NCBI RefSeq assembly: GCF_003173595.1
Contig: NZ_QGNZ01000002.1
Location: 744,001-808,000 of the forward strand
Direction of reading: 5' to 3'
Length of the DNA: 64,000 nucleotides
DNA from: Pedobacter yonginensis
GTDB lineage: Bacteria > Bacteroidota > Bacteroidia > Sphingobacteriales > Sphingobacteriaceae
Shown: positions 1-9,691 of the stretch, one piece after another
How positions within the stretch are numbered: the first letter of the stretch is position 1
Layout of the letters: each line of letters opens with the position of its first letter
Made by a program: the position numbers and the translations under genes
Notes under the pieces: generated by a model
Seen by the model: the letters and a program-made list of their open reading frames with translations, nothing else
The model's database searches: none
What the model was told of the DNA's origin: nothing

Positions 1-402
1 CAGATATCCAGTTTCGCAGATTGTATTTTCTAAAACAACTGATCCAGCAGCGATGATACAATATTCTTCAATAATGGCGTGATCCATCACAATTGCGCCC
101 ATCCCAATGAGTACATGATCTTGAACAGTACAACCATGCACAATTGCATTATGACCTACCGAAACTCTATTGCCGATGTGTGTAGAAGCTTTTAAGTAGG
201 TAGCGTGAATGAGTGCCCCATCTTGTATATTGGATTCATTTCCGATGGTAATTGCGTTTACATCTCCTCTAATCACTGCATTAAACCAAACTGAACAACG
301 ATCACCGATAATAACATCGCCAACTATGGTTGCATTTTCGGCAATGAAGTTGTCTTTTCCGATTTCTGGAAACTTATCTTTAACAGGCAAAATTAAGGGC
401 AT
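1..402 (-). CDS. gamma carbonic anhydrase-like hexapeptide-repeat protein (3' end outside window)
   Basis: The first 134 codons can be read on the minus strand from an ATG at 402-400; the stop lies beyond base 1. The protein is a run of left-handed beta-helix hexapeptides (IVGDVII, GDRCSVWFNAVIRGD) with histidines at residues 66, 84 and 89 in the DGALIHA and SVGHNAIVHGC contexts, the zinc-binding pattern of the YrdA/PaaY/CamH gamma-carbonic-anhydrase family. Family members are usually about 170 residues, so about 35 are missing here. It is probably a cytosolic trimer. Carbonic anhydrase activity is not proven for most YrdA-type proteins, so the substrate is uncertain. It sits downstream of nadB on the same strand with a 66-bp gap. 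Confidence 0.88.
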   Translation of the reverse strand, partial: MPLILPVKDKFPEIGKDNFIAENATIVGDVIIGDRCSVWFNAVIRGDVNAITIGNESNIQDGALIHATYLKASTHIGNRVSVGHNAIVHGCTVQDHVLIGMGAIVMDHAIIEEYCIIAAGSVVLENTICETGYL

Positions 403-468
403 AATGAAAGAAATAAAAATGAAAATTTTTTGTAAATCAACCAGTTTAGCTTGATGTGTGTATAGGTA

Positions 469-2058
469 TTAAAATACAGTATCAATCAACTCGTTGGCAT
501 GGTTAGGATAATCAGTCGTAAAGTGCAGTCCCCTACTTTCTTTTCTCTGCATAGCAGATTTGATAACCAAATAAGCTGTTTGAATGACGTTTCTCAACTC
601 GCAGAGTTTAACCGATACCTTATTCTTTTTATAAAATTCCTCAGTTTCCTGATGGATTAAAAATAATCTTCTGTGCGCCCGTTCTAGTCTGAAATCTGAG
701 CGTACAATACCAACATAGTCACCCATAACCTTCTGCAATTCTCTTAAGTTATGCGTTACCAAAACATCCTCATTACTTTGTGTAACCCCATTTGAATTCC
801 ATTCAGGGATATTTTCTGGAATAACATTTTGCTTAAAGTTTTCTACGGCATCCTGAAAAATTCGATGTGCAAATACAGTAGCTTCTAATAAAGAATTGGA
901 GGCCAATCTGTTAGCTCCATGCAAACCTGTTGATGATACTTCACCACAAGCATAAAGATTTTTGATCGATGAACGACCATACTCATCAACCATGATTCCA
1001 CCACACATATAATGAGATGCAGGTGTTACAGGTATGAAATCCTTCGTCATATCTATTCCTATAGACAAACATTTGGCGTAAATATTGGGAAAATGTTTCA
1101 AAATATCTTCTTTGCTTCGCATCGTAATGTCCAGATAAACAAAGTCATCACCAGATTTCTTCATCTCATTATCCACAGCTCTGGCCACAATATCACGAGG
1201 CGCTAAAGATTTTCTTTCATCATATTCTTGCATAAATTCCTCGCCATTTTTTCGGCGAAGTATGCCACCAAAACCCCTAACGGCTTCGGAAATTAGAAAG
1301 GATGGATACTCTCCAGGATGATATAAAGCGGTTGGATGGAACTGAATAAATTCCATATTTCGAACTTTTCCTTTTGCACGATAAACCATTGCCATACCAT
1401 CGCCAGTAGCAATAACCGGATTAGTTGTGGCCGAATACACATGACCAGCACCTCCAGAAGCCATCACTGTAACACTTGCCAAGATCTTTTCCACATCGTT
1501 AAGCTCTGTGTTAAAGGCGTATATGCCGTAACAGTTAATATCTTCGGTACGTTTATCAACAAATTCACCAAGGTGGTGCTGGGTAATTAACTCAAGCGCG
1601 AAGTAATGTGTTAATATCTCTATGTTTGGATTCTTGTGTATTTCCTTTAAAAGCACACGTTCAATTTCGTAACCGGTAATGTCTTTATAGTGCAAAACAC
1701 GATGCTCTGAATGACCACCCTCTTTGGCTAAATCATAGAAACCAGCGTTATCTTTATCGAAATTAATACCGTAGTCGATAATCTCTTGAATACGTTTAGG
1801 ACCCTCTTTTACAACAATTTCCACAATCTTTTCATCGCACAACCCATCGCCAGCAATGAGCGTATCTTCTATGTGTTTTTCGAAAGAATCTCCCTTATCA
1901 ACAACAACTGCAACGCCACCCTGAGCATACTTTGTATTGGATTCATCTTCATTTGATTTGGTAACGATTAATACCTTGCCAAACTTGGCTGCTTTTAATG
2001 CAAAACTTAAACCCGCTATGCCTGAACCTATTACCAGAAAATCTACTTTTCTCATCAA
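469..2058 (-). CDS. nadB: L-aspartate oxidase
   Basis: 529 residues. FAD-dependent oxidation of L-aspartate to iminoaspartate, the first step of de novo NAD synthesis. The N-terminus carries the dinucleotide-binding GSGIAG (residues 11-16). Further on are the succinate dehydrogenase/fumarate reductase flavoprotein landmarks: the GGHSEHRVLH stretch, HPTAL, and the ACGEVSSTGLHGANRLASNS FAD-binding block. A C-terminal helical domain is present, so the length is normal. It is divergent from nadA (quinolinate synthase), which uses its product; the shared 445-bp gap probably carries both promoters and a paired GTTAACA/TGTTAAC motif near the nadB start. NadB is distinguished from SdhA/FrdA by the overall motif set and the nadA neighbour. 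Confidence 0.95.
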   Translation of the reverse strand: MMRKVDFLVIGSGIAGLSFALKAAKFGKVLIVTKSNEDESNTKYAQGGVAVVVDKGDSFEKHIEDTLIAGDGLCDEKIVEIVVKEGPKRIQEIIDYGINFDKDNAGFYDLAKEGGHSEHRVLHYKDITGYEIERVLLKEIHKNPNIEILTHYFALELITQHHLGEFVDKRTEDINCYGIYAFNTELNDVEKILASVTVMASGGAGHVYSATTNPVIATGDGMAMVYRAKGKVRNMEFIQFHPTALYHPGEYPSFLISEAVRGFGGILRRKNGEEFMQEYDERKSLAPRDIVARAVDNEMKKSGDDFVYLDITMRSKEDILKHFPNIYAKCLSIGIDMTKDFIPVTPASHYMCGGIMVDEYGRSSIKNLYACGEVSSTGLHGANRLASNSLLEATVFAHRIFQDAVENFKQNVIPENIPEWNSNGVTQSNEDVLVTHNLRELQKVMGDYVGIVRSDFRLERAHRRLFLIHQETEEFYKKNKVSVKLCELRNVIQTAYLVIKSAMQRKESRGLHFTTDYPNHANELIDTVF

Positions 2059-2503
2059 TTAAAACCTTTAATTACTAACGATGTTAACAACTGTGTGATA
2101 AGTGTTAACTCTATGTCTAAATTATACTAACAAATAAATTTGAATGTTTAAAGCTACTCTAAAAAGACAATTTGCCACAATCTTTTACCCAATTTTTAAG
2201 CACCTTTGCATAAGTAATTAACTTTTTACCCACTTACAAACAATTAACATTCCAATATTGATAAAATTTAAGTCGTTTTTGTATTGTGCTGTAAATGAAT
2301 CTTATCATATTACAAAAATGTAATCTAAATGTTAGTAAACGATTAACAACTTACATAAAAGAACTTTTTTTGGAAACTTGCCAACATTACCAACACACTA
2401 ATAAACAAACAAGATTTATTTAAATTAAAATACTTATTAATTATTGAGACGTGGAAAGCTTTATCTTTGGTCACCGTCAAAATTCAAAAAAGGAAAATTA
2501 GTA
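2059..2503. promoter_or_regulatory. nadB-nadA divergent promoter region
   Basis: AT-rich gap between two divergent NAD-synthesis genes, with no convincing ORF. The 7-bp arms GTTAACA (2083-2089) and TGTTAAC (2103-2109) form an inverted repeat with a 13-bp spacer close to the nadB start. At the nadA end there is a good TAnnTTTG element (2462-2469). No riboswitch-like structure was recognised. The inverted repeat could be an operator; the regulator is unknown. Confidence 0.5.
2444..2469 (+). promoter_or_regulatory. nadA promoter (TTG / TATCTTTG)
   Basis: TATCTTTG at 2462-2469 matches the Bacteroidota -7 consensus TAnnTTTG, with a TTG at 2444-2446 fifteen bases upstream as a -33 element. Transcription would start near 2474. 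This rules out the upstream in-frame TTG at 2444 as the start codon of nadA and supports the ATG at 2504. Confidence 0.6.
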
Positions 2504-3502
2504 ATGAACATCGATGTCTTAGAAGAAATAAATAAAAAGGGATTTGTAGAAGAGGAAATAGATCCAACCCTTGACCTTTTTGTTGAGATTGAGAAATTAA
2601 AGAAAGAAAAGAATGCAATCATTCTGGCTCATTATTACCAAGAGCCTGATATACAAGATATTGCTGATTACATTGGTGATAGTTTAGGGTTATCTCAAGA
2701 AGCAGCAAAAACAGATGCTGATGTGATTGTGTTTGCTGGGGTGCATTTTATGGCAGAAACAGCAAAGATTTTATCGCCATCCAAAAAGGTTCTATTGCCC
2801 GATGTTAAGGCGGGTTGTTCACTTGCTGATAGTTGTCCGCCACACTTATTTAAAAAATTTAAAGAGAAATATCCCGATCATTTGGTGATTACTTATGTGA
2901 ATTGTACAGCTGAACTGAAAGCTTTAAGCGATATTGTTTGTACTTCCACAAACGCGGTTCAAATTGTTGAAAGTTTACCAAAAGATCAAAAAATTATCTT
3001 TGGCCCCGACCGGAATTTAGGTGCTTACGTAGCTAAAAAAACAGGACGAGATTTAGTGCTTTGGAATGGTGCCTGTATGGTACATGAAATTTTTTCGCAG
3101 GAAAAGATTACCAGATTAAAAGAACGTCATCCCCAGGCAAAATTTATTGCACATCCAGAATGTGAGGAGGTAGTTTTAAAAATGGCCGACTATATTGGAT
3201 CGACCACTGGATTGTTAAAATACACGATCACCAATCCAGCTACCGAATTTATCGTAGCTACAGAAAGTGGCATTATCCATCAAATGGAAAAGGCAAATCC
3301 TACAAAAACTTTCATCCCAGCACCTCCAAATAACAGTTGTGCTTGTAACGATTGCCCGTACATGAAAAGAAATACGTTAGAAAAACTATATTTATGTATT
3401 AAAAATGGTTTACCAGAAGTAACTGTACCAGCAAATATTATAGAACAAGCACGTAAACCGATTCAAAGGATGTTGGATATTTCAGCAGAATTGGGCTTGT
3501 AG
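2504..3502 (+). CDS. nadA: quinolinate synthase
   Basis: 332 residues from the ATG at 2504. It condenses iminoaspartate (from NadB) with dihydroxyacetone phosphate to quinolinate, using a [4Fe-4S] cluster. The cluster cysteines are visible at residues 105 ([10 protein letters not shown]), 191 (NGACMVHE) and 284 (CACNDCPYM). The N-terminal LAHYYQ and the TNPATEF stretches are family signatures, and the length fits E. coli NadA (347). The reading frame can be extended upstream to a TTG at 2444, but that would lie inside the predicted promoter, so ATG 2504 was chosen. Confidence 0.95.
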   Translation: MNIDVLEEINKKGFVEEEIDPTLDLFVEIEKLKKEKNAIILAHYYQEPDIQDIADYIGDSLGLSQEAAKTDADVIVFAGVHFMAETAKILSPSKKVLLPDVKAGCSLADSCPPHLFKKFKEKYPDHLVITYVNCTAELKALSDIVCTSTNAVQIVESLPKDQKIIFGPDRNLGAYVAKKTGRDLVLWNGACMVHEIFSQEKITRLKERHPQAKFIAHPECEEVVLKMADYIGSTTGLLKYTITNPATEFIVATESGIIHQMEKANPTKTFIPAPPNNSCACNDCPYMKRNTLEKLYLCIKNGLPEVTVPANIIEQARKPIQRMLDISAELGL

Positions 3503-3646
3503 AAAGGAATATAGTTTAAGGCGGCAGTCTTGATGAATTTAACTCAGCATTTTTCAACGTAGCCGCTTTGCTTAAAAACGCTACAAGAGGTTACGGCTGA
3601 CTATAGCTACTTTGAGGTAGAAAACAATACTGGATTAACTAAAACA

Positions 3647-4879
3647 ATGGAAAAAAACAACGTCCTAAAAAATTATTCTGGCCTATTATGGCTTCTGGCA
3701 GGAATTGCTGTTGGAAGTATTGTTGGTTTAATTTTTGGGAAAAGGGTTGAAAGTATAAAGCCACTTGGCGATATATTTTTGAATCTGTTGTTTACAGCAG
3801 TAATTCCACTGGTATTTTTTGCGGTGTCATCAGCCATCGCGAATATAGATAGAAGTAAAAAGTTAGGAAAACTGCTTACTGTAATGGTATTGGTTTTTCT
3901 ATCAACAATCATAATTTCTGCAGTTTTAACACTAGTGGCCACCTGGTTATTTCCAATTCATCAAGCTTTAGGGAATAATCCTTTACCTACAGAAGAAACA
4001 AAAATCCAATCGTTTGGAGAACAAATGACTCAACTGTTAACTGTTGGAGAATTTTTCGAAATTGGAAGTCGGAAAAACATGCTGGCCCTGATTATTTTCT
4101 CAGTTTTAGTGGGCTTTTCTACTTTATATTCTGGTAAGGATGGTGATGGTTTTAAAAGCTTTTTGGTTTCTGGCAATGAGGTGATGAAGAAACTCATCAT
4201 CTTAATTATGAAACTAGGACCAATCGGCTTGGGTGCCTATTTTGCTTACCAAGTTGGTGTTTTCGGACCACAACTATTCGGTACTTATGGTAAAGCTTTA
4301 GGTTTGTATTATGGTGTAGGGGCATTCTATTTTATTTTCTTCTTTACGCTATATGCTTTTGTTGCAGGCGGTTTTAAAGCCATTAAAGTTTTTTGGAAAA
4401 ACAATATTGTGCCTTCTTTAACCTCTATTGGAACGTGTAGCAGTATAGCAACTATACCTGCAAATTTAGATGGCACTTCTAAAATGGGTGTTCCGGCTTA
4501 TATCACAAATGTAACCATCCCACTGGGTGCAACTTTGCATAAAGATGGATCAAGTATCAGTTCCATTGTTAAAATCGCGGTTGTATTTGCCATTTTTGGA
4601 AAAGATTTGGTGCATGTAGATACGATAATTTTAGCCTTAGGTATTACGGTTTTGGTTAGTATCGTAGAGGGTGGAATCCCTAATGGTGGTTATATTGGCG
4701 AATTACTGATGATTTCGGCTTACCAGCTACCACCAGAAGCATTGCCTCCGGCAATGATTATTGGTACCTTGGTTGATCCAATGGCAACTTTGTTAAATGC
4801 TACGGGGGATAACGTTGCAGCGATGTTAATAGCCAGATTTACTGAAGGAAAAAATTGGATGCAAAGCCATGATACATAA
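3647..4879 (+). CDS. dicarboxylate/amino acid:cation symporter (DAACS family)
   Basis: 410 residues, polytopic inner-membrane protein of the SLC1/GltP/DctA fold. The re-entrant hairpin with the serine-rich stretch GTCSSIATIPA, the GATLHKDGSS block and the substrate/cation-binding NATGDN motif near the C-terminus are all present. Members import glutamate, aspartate or C4-dicarboxylates with H+ or Na+. Specificity cannot be read from sequence; proximity to NAD genes, which use aspartate, is suggestive only. It is preceded by a 144-bp gap and followed by a GC-rich hairpin, so it is probably monocistronic. Confidence 0.9.
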   Translation: MEKNNVLKNYSGLLWLLAGIAVGSIVGLIFGKRVESIKPLGDIFLNLLFTAVIPLVFFAVSSAIANIDRSKKLGKLLTVMVLVFLSTIIISAVLTLVATWLFPIHQALGNNPLPTEETKIQSFGEQMTQLLTVGEFFEIGSRKNMLALIIFSVLVGFSTLYSGKDGDGFKSFLVSGNEVMKKLIILIMKLGPIGLGAYFAYQVGVFGPQLFGTYGKALGLYYGVGAFYFIFFFTLYAFVAGGFKAIKVFWKNNIVPSLTSIGTCSSIATIPANLDGTSKMGVPAYITNVTIPLGATLHKDGSSISSIVKIAVVFAIFGKDLVHVDTIILALGITVLVSIVEGGIPNGGYIGELLMISAYQLPPEALPPAMIIGTLVDPMATLLNATGDNVAAMLIARFTEGKNWMQSHDT

Positions 4880-4913
4880 GGCTGGAACATCAGATGATTA
4901 AAAAAATAAAATC

Positions 4914-4928
4914 AGGGGCTTCGCCCCT
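4914..4928. terminator. GC-rich hairpin after symporter gene
   Basis: Perfect 6-bp stem AGGGGC-TTC-GCCCCT. It is preceded by an A-rich run and followed by CTATT, so the better U-tract is on the minus strand. It probably ends the symporter transcript just before thiL. Confidence 0.45.
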
Positions 4929-4948
4929 CTATTGCAAAACGAAAAAAT

Positions 4949-5989
4949 ATGTTTGAAAATAAAGAGCGCACGGATATTAATGAATTAGGTGAATTTGGCT
5001 TGATAAAACACCTCACCACCAATTTCAAAATAAAGAATGAATACTCGGTTAAGGGCGTTGGCGATGATGCTGCCGTTTTAGACAGCAAAGGGAAACAAAC
5101 CTTAATTTCTACCGATCTACTCTTAGAAGGAATCCATTTCGATTTGGCTTATGTGCCTTTAATGCACCTAGGTTATAAAGCGGTGCAAGTAAATTTGAGT
5201 GATATTTATGCAATGAACGGTAAGGCCAGTCAAATAACAGTATCACTTGGTTTATCGAGTAAATTTCCGTTGGAGGCCGTTGAAGAACTTTATAAAGGTA
5301 TCGAACTGGCCTGTAACAAATACAATATCGATTTAATCGGTGGAGACACGTCATCAAGCAAGCAAGGTTTGGTAATCAGCATAACCAGTATTGGCTATGC
5401 AGATGCGGATAAGGTTGTATATAGAAATGGGGCACAGGAGCATGACTTACTTTGCGTTTCTGGAGATTTAGGCGGTGCATATTTAGGACTTCAAATATTA
5501 GAAAGAGAAAAGTTAATTTATCTCGAAAACCCACAAATCCAACCTGATTTGGAGGGAAAAGATTACATCATCGAGCGGCAATTAAAGCCAGAAGCCCGCG
5601 TGGATATCGTTGCACTTTTGGAAGACATGAACATTAAGCCAACAGCTATGATTGATGTTTCTGATGGTTTGGCTTCAGAAATTTTGCACTTAGCAGAACA
5701 GTCTGACAAGGGCATAACCATCTATGAAGAGAAGATTCCGTTGGATCCAATGACTTATGAAACGGCTCGCGAGTTGGGCTTAGATCCGACCGTTTGTGCA
5801 TTGAGTGGTGGTGAAGATTACGAATTGTTGTTTACCATCAGTCAAGAAGATTATAAAAAGCTAAAGCATGATGTTGATATTACCGTGATTGGTCATGTTA
5901 CTGATAAAAACTCTGGATGTAAAATGGTTTCAAAATCAGAAAAAGTACATGAGTTGAAAGCTCAGGGTTGGAATGCGTTTAATAAATAA
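4949..5989 (+). CDS. thiL: thiamine-monophosphate kinase
   Basis: 346 residues. ATP-dependent phosphorylation of thiamine monophosphate to the coenzyme thiamine diphosphate. The protein has the PurM-like fold of the ThiL/HypE/AIRS superfamily: the N-terminal GDDAAVLD and STDLLLEGIHFD metal/ATP-binding motifs, IGGDTSSS in the middle, and IDVSDGLASE plus LSGGEDYELLF in the C-terminal half. Length is typical. No TPP riboswitch fits in the 69-bp gap upstream. Its TAA stop is also the first bases of a MITE-like repeat. Confidence 0.95.
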   Translation: MFENKERTDINELGEFGLIKHLTTNFKIKNEYSVKGVGDDAAVLDSKGKQTLISTDLLLEGIHFDLAYVPLMHLGYKAVQVNLSDIYAMNGKASQITVSLGLSSKFPLEAVEELYKGIELACNKYNIDLIGGDTSSSKQGLVISITSIGYADADKVVYRNGAQEHDLLCVSGDLGGAYLGLQILEREKLIYLENPQIQPDLEGKDYIIERQLKPEARVDIVALLEDMNIKPTAMIDVSDGLASEILHLAEQSDKGITIYEEKIPLDPMTYETARELGLDPTVCALSGGEDYELLFTISQEDYKKLKHDVDITVIGHVTDKNSGCKMVSKSEKVHELKAQGWNAFNK

Positions 5990-6060
5990 CGTGAGTTGGA
6001 GAGATAAAAATATCCTTTACAAAAGCTAGGGAGCATGAAATAAATTCATATAAGCATTTT
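5987..6060. repeat. truncated MITE-like element (left end)
   Basis: About 70 bases starting at the thiL stop codon (TAACGTGAGTTGGAGAGATA) align with the left end of the complete element at 63682-63859, including the AAAAATATC-CTTTA and GAAATAAAT stretches. No right-hand terminal repeat was found, so this is a decayed half-copy. Confidence 0.6.
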
Positions 6061-6449
6061 TTAAACACAATTCATCAGGTTGTGTCATGATTCAGAAAAA
6101 GTTGGCAAACAAATTTTGAATCACTTAAATCAACCTAAGAACATGCAAAGCAAACGGCAATTTAAATGTCGGTTGGTTTAATATACTAATTCTGTGTTTT
6201 CGTGGTGAAAATATGGAGTTTTATATGTTATAGAAACTAAGACACAAAAGGAAAGGCTCAACGTTGACGTGCGAGAATTGATGCTTTGATAGCATAATAG
6301 TATTTCCAACTCAAAGCACAATCACTTTAAAAGGCAATTTTTGCCTGTAAATCTTTCATCGCTACTTTTGTGTCCTTTCTGTTTTATATGGCTCGAGATA
6401 GAATTTTGTCCGCTATAGATGCTTTGGTTTATGATACACCCCAAAATCA
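5990..6449. other. 460-bp intergenic region between thiL and rmuC
   Basis: It begins with a truncated MITE-like copy and has no convincing gene. GACACAAAAG at about 6241 recurs inverted as CTTTTGTGTC at about 6364, bracketing about 115 bp; TCAACGTTGA (about 6257) is a palindrome. Nothing here resembles a known RNA family. It lies between convergent genes, so promoters are not expected. Confidence 0.4.
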
Positions 6450-7820
6450 TTAATCTTCCTCTAGATATTTAATATCAATTTGCTTGGTTGCTTTAGCACC
6501 CAATTTTTTAATCTTTTCTGATGTATTGGTTAAATTACCGGCGCCAACAGATAATTTATTTATGGCCTTATCATAGGCATCTTGCCCATTTTTAATGTGT
6601 TTGCCAATGTTTTCCATATCGGCAACAAAACCAACAAATTTATCGTACATCGAGCCGCTGAGTCTGGCAATTTCCATAACATTTCGATTTTGTCGTTCTT
6701 GTTTCCACATACTGGCAATGGTGCGTAATGTAGCCAATAAGGTAGAAGGACTTACAATAACTACCCTTCTATCCCATGCGAAGTTGAACAATTCTGCATC
6801 TTTTTGTACCGCTATGCTAAAGGAAGATTCGATAGGTACAAATAGCAAAACAAAATCTGGAGAATTGATTTTATATAAATCTTGATAGTTTTTTGAAGAT
6901 AGCTCTTGGATGTGATTCTTAATTGACGCCAGATGCGCCTTTACATAGCCGTCACGCTCTTGTTCGGTCTCCGCTGATACAGATCGTTCATAAGCCACCA
7001 AACTCACCTTGGCGTCAATAACAAGGTGTTTATCGTCTGGCAAATCTATCACAACATCTGGCTGGTAACGCCCGCCTTCACCAGAAGTATGGGAAGCTTG
7101 AATTCGATATTCTTGATCTCTCACCAACCCAGACCGTTCCAGTACCTTTTCCAGAATTACCTCGCCCCAGTTTCCCTGTCTTTTATTATCGCCTTTTAAG
7201 GCTTTAGTTAGGTTATTGGCGTCTTCTTGGATGAGTTTACTTTGAATTTGAAGTTCGGAAATAACACCTTTTAAAATGTTTCTTTCGTCGGATTCGGCTT
7301 TGTAAACTTTTTCTACCTTTTCTTCAAATGCTTTTATATTTTCTTTTAAAGGATTTAAAATCAAATCTAAATTTGTCCTGTTCTGCTCCACAAATCTGTT
7401 CGATTTTTCTTCCAAGATTTTATTGGCAATCAGTTCGAAATCTTTATTCAATTTTTCTTGTGATTGCTGATAACTCAGCTTTTGTTCGGCCAGTTTTTCT
7501 TTTTCGGCAGTGTAAAATGAACGCGTACTTTCCAGTTCTCGGTTGGCATCAGCTAAGCGATCGCGTTCCATTTGTAATTCTTCAATTAAACGTTGTTGTT
7601 CTTGCTTTAACAAAAGGGTGATGTGCTCTTTCTCTTGAGACAAGCCATTAGAGCGCTCTTCTGCTTTAGCTAAATTTATTTTCAGAAGATCATTTTCGGC
7701 TTTAATTTTTTCAAAATCTTCTACAGATAATAAATTTTGGGTGGATTGGGGTTTCTTGATAAAAAGAAGGATCAAAACAATTAAAACGACAACAAGAAGT
7801 ACAACCGACGCTATTTCCAT
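6450..7820 (-). CDS. rmuC: DNA recombination protein RmuC
   Basis: 456 residues from the ATG at 7820, preferred over an in-frame start ten codons upstream because it opens directly into the membrane anchor (MEIASVVLLVVVLIVLILL). The order is one N-terminal membrane helix, a long coiled coil (about 40-190) rich in E, K and Q, then the nuclease-like RmuC domain with QGNWGE, YQPDVVIDLPD and IDAKVSL, whose D/D-x-K pattern resembles a PD-(D/E)XK active site. RmuC limits inversions at short inverted repeats in E. coli. It is convergent with thiL and stands alone. Confidence 0.92.
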   Translation of the reverse strand: MEIASVVLLVVVLIVLILLFIKKPQSTQNLLSVEDFEKIKAENDLLKINLAKAEERSNGLSQEKEHITLLLKQEQQRLIEELQMERDRLADANRELESTRSFYTAEKEKLAEQKLSYQQSQEKLNKDFELIANKILEEKSNRFVEQNRTNLDLILNPLKENIKAFEEKVEKVYKAESDERNILKGVISELQIQSKLIQEDANNLTKALKGDNKRQGNWGEVILEKVLERSGLVRDQEYRIQASHTSGEGGRYQPDVVIDLPDDKHLVIDAKVSLVAYERSVSAETEQERDGYVKAHLASIKNHIQELSSKNYQDLYKINSPDFVLLFVPIESSFSIAVQKDAELFNFAWDRRVVIVSPSTLLATLRTIASMWKQERQNRNVMEIARLSGSMYDKFVGFVADMENIGKHIKNGQDAYDKAINKLSVGAGNLTNTSEKIKKLGAKATKQIDIKYLEED

Positions 7821-7986
7821 AATGATAAAAAATTTAGTAAAAATCAACATTTAAAACAAAATTGGCAAATTATTTTGGTAATAAGTGAAGTGAGAAGGAA
7901 AGGCTATCTTGGCATCAATGCGATAAAATAAATACAAAAATTTAAGGCTGATTATGATTTAATGTTTATAATTGATTTTTTAGATT

Positions 7987-8832
7987 ATGCAAATGAATGA
8001 ATTAACAATTCTCATCTCCTGCCCCGATCAAGTGGGTTTAGTAACCAGCATCACCAGTGTTTTAGCGGCTCATCAATTAAATATTATCGCCATGCGAGAA
8101 TTTGTAGATGAGGCAAATAAATCCTTCTTTACCAGAATTGCTTGTACGGGTATGATGTTTGAAACAGACCAGCTTAGGCAAAGGCTTTTGGAATGCCTAC
8201 CCAAAACCGCACAGGTAGATTTAGTAACCAAAAAGGAAAAGCAAATAGCTGTTTTAGTGACGAAGGAATATCACTGTTTAGCGGAAATTTTAATTAAAAA
8301 TCAATTTAAAACCCTTGGTGCAAACGTTCAATGTGTTATTGGCAACTATGAGGAGCTCAGAGATTTTACCGAGAAAATGGGTATTCCATATTTTCATGTT
8401 AGCCATTTAGAGAAGGACAAATCTCAATTTGAAAACGAGATTAAGCATATTATCGATGGCTTTGAAGTAGATTATCTGGTGCTCGCTAAATTTATGAGAA
8501 TCCTATCAGCTGATTTTGTAAAAAGCTATGCAGGTAAAATCATCAATATTCACCACTCTTTTTTACCAGCATTTATTGGCGCAAACCCATATCGACAGGC
8601 TTTTGAAAGAGGTGTAAAAATTATAGGTGCTACGGCACACTTTGTAACAGATCACTTAGATGAAGGCCCAATTATTACCCAACACACCACACATGTAGAT
8701 CATAACTTTGGTGTAAAGGAAATGGTTAGAGCGGGTAAGGAAATTGAGAAAGCGGTTTTATTGGAGGCATTGGAATTACTTTTTGAAGATCGAATTTTTG
8801 TGAGTGGTAATAAAACCATTATCTTTAAGTAA
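7987..8832 (+). CDS. purU: formyltetrahydrofolate deformylase
   Basis: 281 residues. It hydrolyses 10-formyl-THF to formate and THF. An N-terminal ACT domain (residues 6-80) is followed by a formyltransferase-fold catalytic domain (about 88-281) with the catalytic N187, H189 (INIHHSFLPAF) and D225 (HLDEGPI). The ACT domain separates PurU from the transformylase PurN. A second ATG at codon 3 is equally possible as start. It is followed closely by a secreted-protein gene, with the signal-peptide ATG 20 bases after the purU stop. Confidence 0.95.
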   Translation: MQMNELTILISCPDQVGLVTSITSVLAAHQLNIIAMREFVDEANKSFFTRIACTGMMFETDQLRQRLLECLPKTAQVDLVTKKEKQIAVLVTKEYHCLAEILIKNQFKTLGANVQCVIGNYEELRDFTEKMGIPYFHVSHLEKDKSQFENEIKHIIDGFEVDYLVLAKFMRILSADFVKSYAGKIINIHHSFLPAFIGANPYRQAFERGVKIIGATAHFVTDHLDEGPIITQHTTHVDHNFGVKEMVRAGKEIEKAVLLEALELLFEDRIFVSGNKTIIFK

Positions 8833-8851
8833 CACACAAATCTTCCCGATT

Positions 8852-9691
8852 ATGAAATGGCCACTTATCTTGCTGTTGCTTCTAACGTATGGAGCAAAAG
8901 CCCAAACCGATTTAAAATTCGATAAAAAATTATTGGATTGCGAAGATAAGTGGGTTGTAATTCCTACAGTTCAAGACAGTAACTACGTTTATGGCTTTGT
9001 TTATCTGGATAATTTTGCAGGATTAACATTTAAATCTGAGGGGGTTTTTTCCATAAAAAATGGTAACTACGAACTCAGAAAGGCGAAGACGCTTAAATTT
9101 AGAATCTTGCCCACTAAAGATTTGGTTGCCTTGGTTCCCGAAGGAAAACTCGGTGTTTTAAACATATCAGGAAACCCCAATTGGCTGCCTTTTTTTAAAA
9201 ATAAAAGCCAATCTACAGATCGCCTTTTTAGCTTAGCATGTACCTATAATTTATGGGGTGAGTTTGAAAAAGCTCTGGAGTATCTTGATAAATTAAGTTT
9301 TAGAGATGATCAGTACCCCGGTCTTTATATACAAAGAGCGAATGCTCAGAACCAGATTTTGATGAAGAAATTGGGCAAGCCTACCCGCCCGCTTCTATTT
9401 GCGACTGAAAAATATTGTGATTATTATAAGCAGACGGTATTTGATAAAACTAATGCCGGACGGTTAAAGGAAGCCGAAGAAACCTATCACGAATCGCTTC
9501 CCCAATGCCCTAACGAAAGCTATAAAGCTGAAATGGCTTATTACATCCTGTTCCAGTATTACAAAATTAAAAACACCGAAAAATTTAAAAACTGGTCGAT
9601 GGAACTTGAACGCTGGATTTTACCTACAAACGATTTAGACCTAAAGGTTGCTAAAATGAAAAGTGAAATGGTAAAATTACAGACTCCTTAA
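8852..9691 (+). CDS. secreted protein of unknown function
   Basis: 279 residues from the ATG at 8852, chosen because it starts a clean signal peptide (MKWPLILLLLLTYGAKAQ) and does not overlap purU. The mature part has beta-rich sequence (WVVIPTVQDSNYVYGFVYLDNFAG) and a short TPR-like helical stretch around LWGEFEKALEYLDKL. I do not recognise the family. Probably co-transcribed with purU. Its 3' end overlaps the convergent oxidoreductase gene by 15 bp. Confidence 0.75.
   Translation: MKWPLILLLLLTYGAKAQTDLKFDKKLLDCEDKWVVIPTVQDSNYVYGFVYLDNFAGLTFKSEGVFSIKNGNYELRKAKTLKFRILPTKDLVALVPEGKLGVLNISGNPNWLPFFKNKSQSTDRLFSLACTYNLWGEFEKALEYLDKLSFRDDQYPGLYIQRANAQNQILMKKLGKPTRPLLFATEKYCDYYKQTVFDKTNAGRLKEAEETYHESLPQCPNESYKAEMAYYILFQYYKIKNTEKFKNWSMELERWILPTNDLDLKVAKMKSEMVKLQTP

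Noticed and set aside
2444-2503. Longer nadA starting at TTG 2444
   Set aside because: The added codons cover the predicted -33/-7 promoter and do not resemble the NadA N-terminus.
4880-4948. TPP riboswitch upstream of thiL
   Set aside because: Only 69 bp, occupied by a simple GC hairpin; the conserved thi-box sequence was not seen.
6239-6380. Small mobile element bounded by GACACAAAAG inverted repeats
   Set aside because: The arms match over only ten bases and nothing inside is repeated elsewhere in the window; likely remnants of unrelated sequence.
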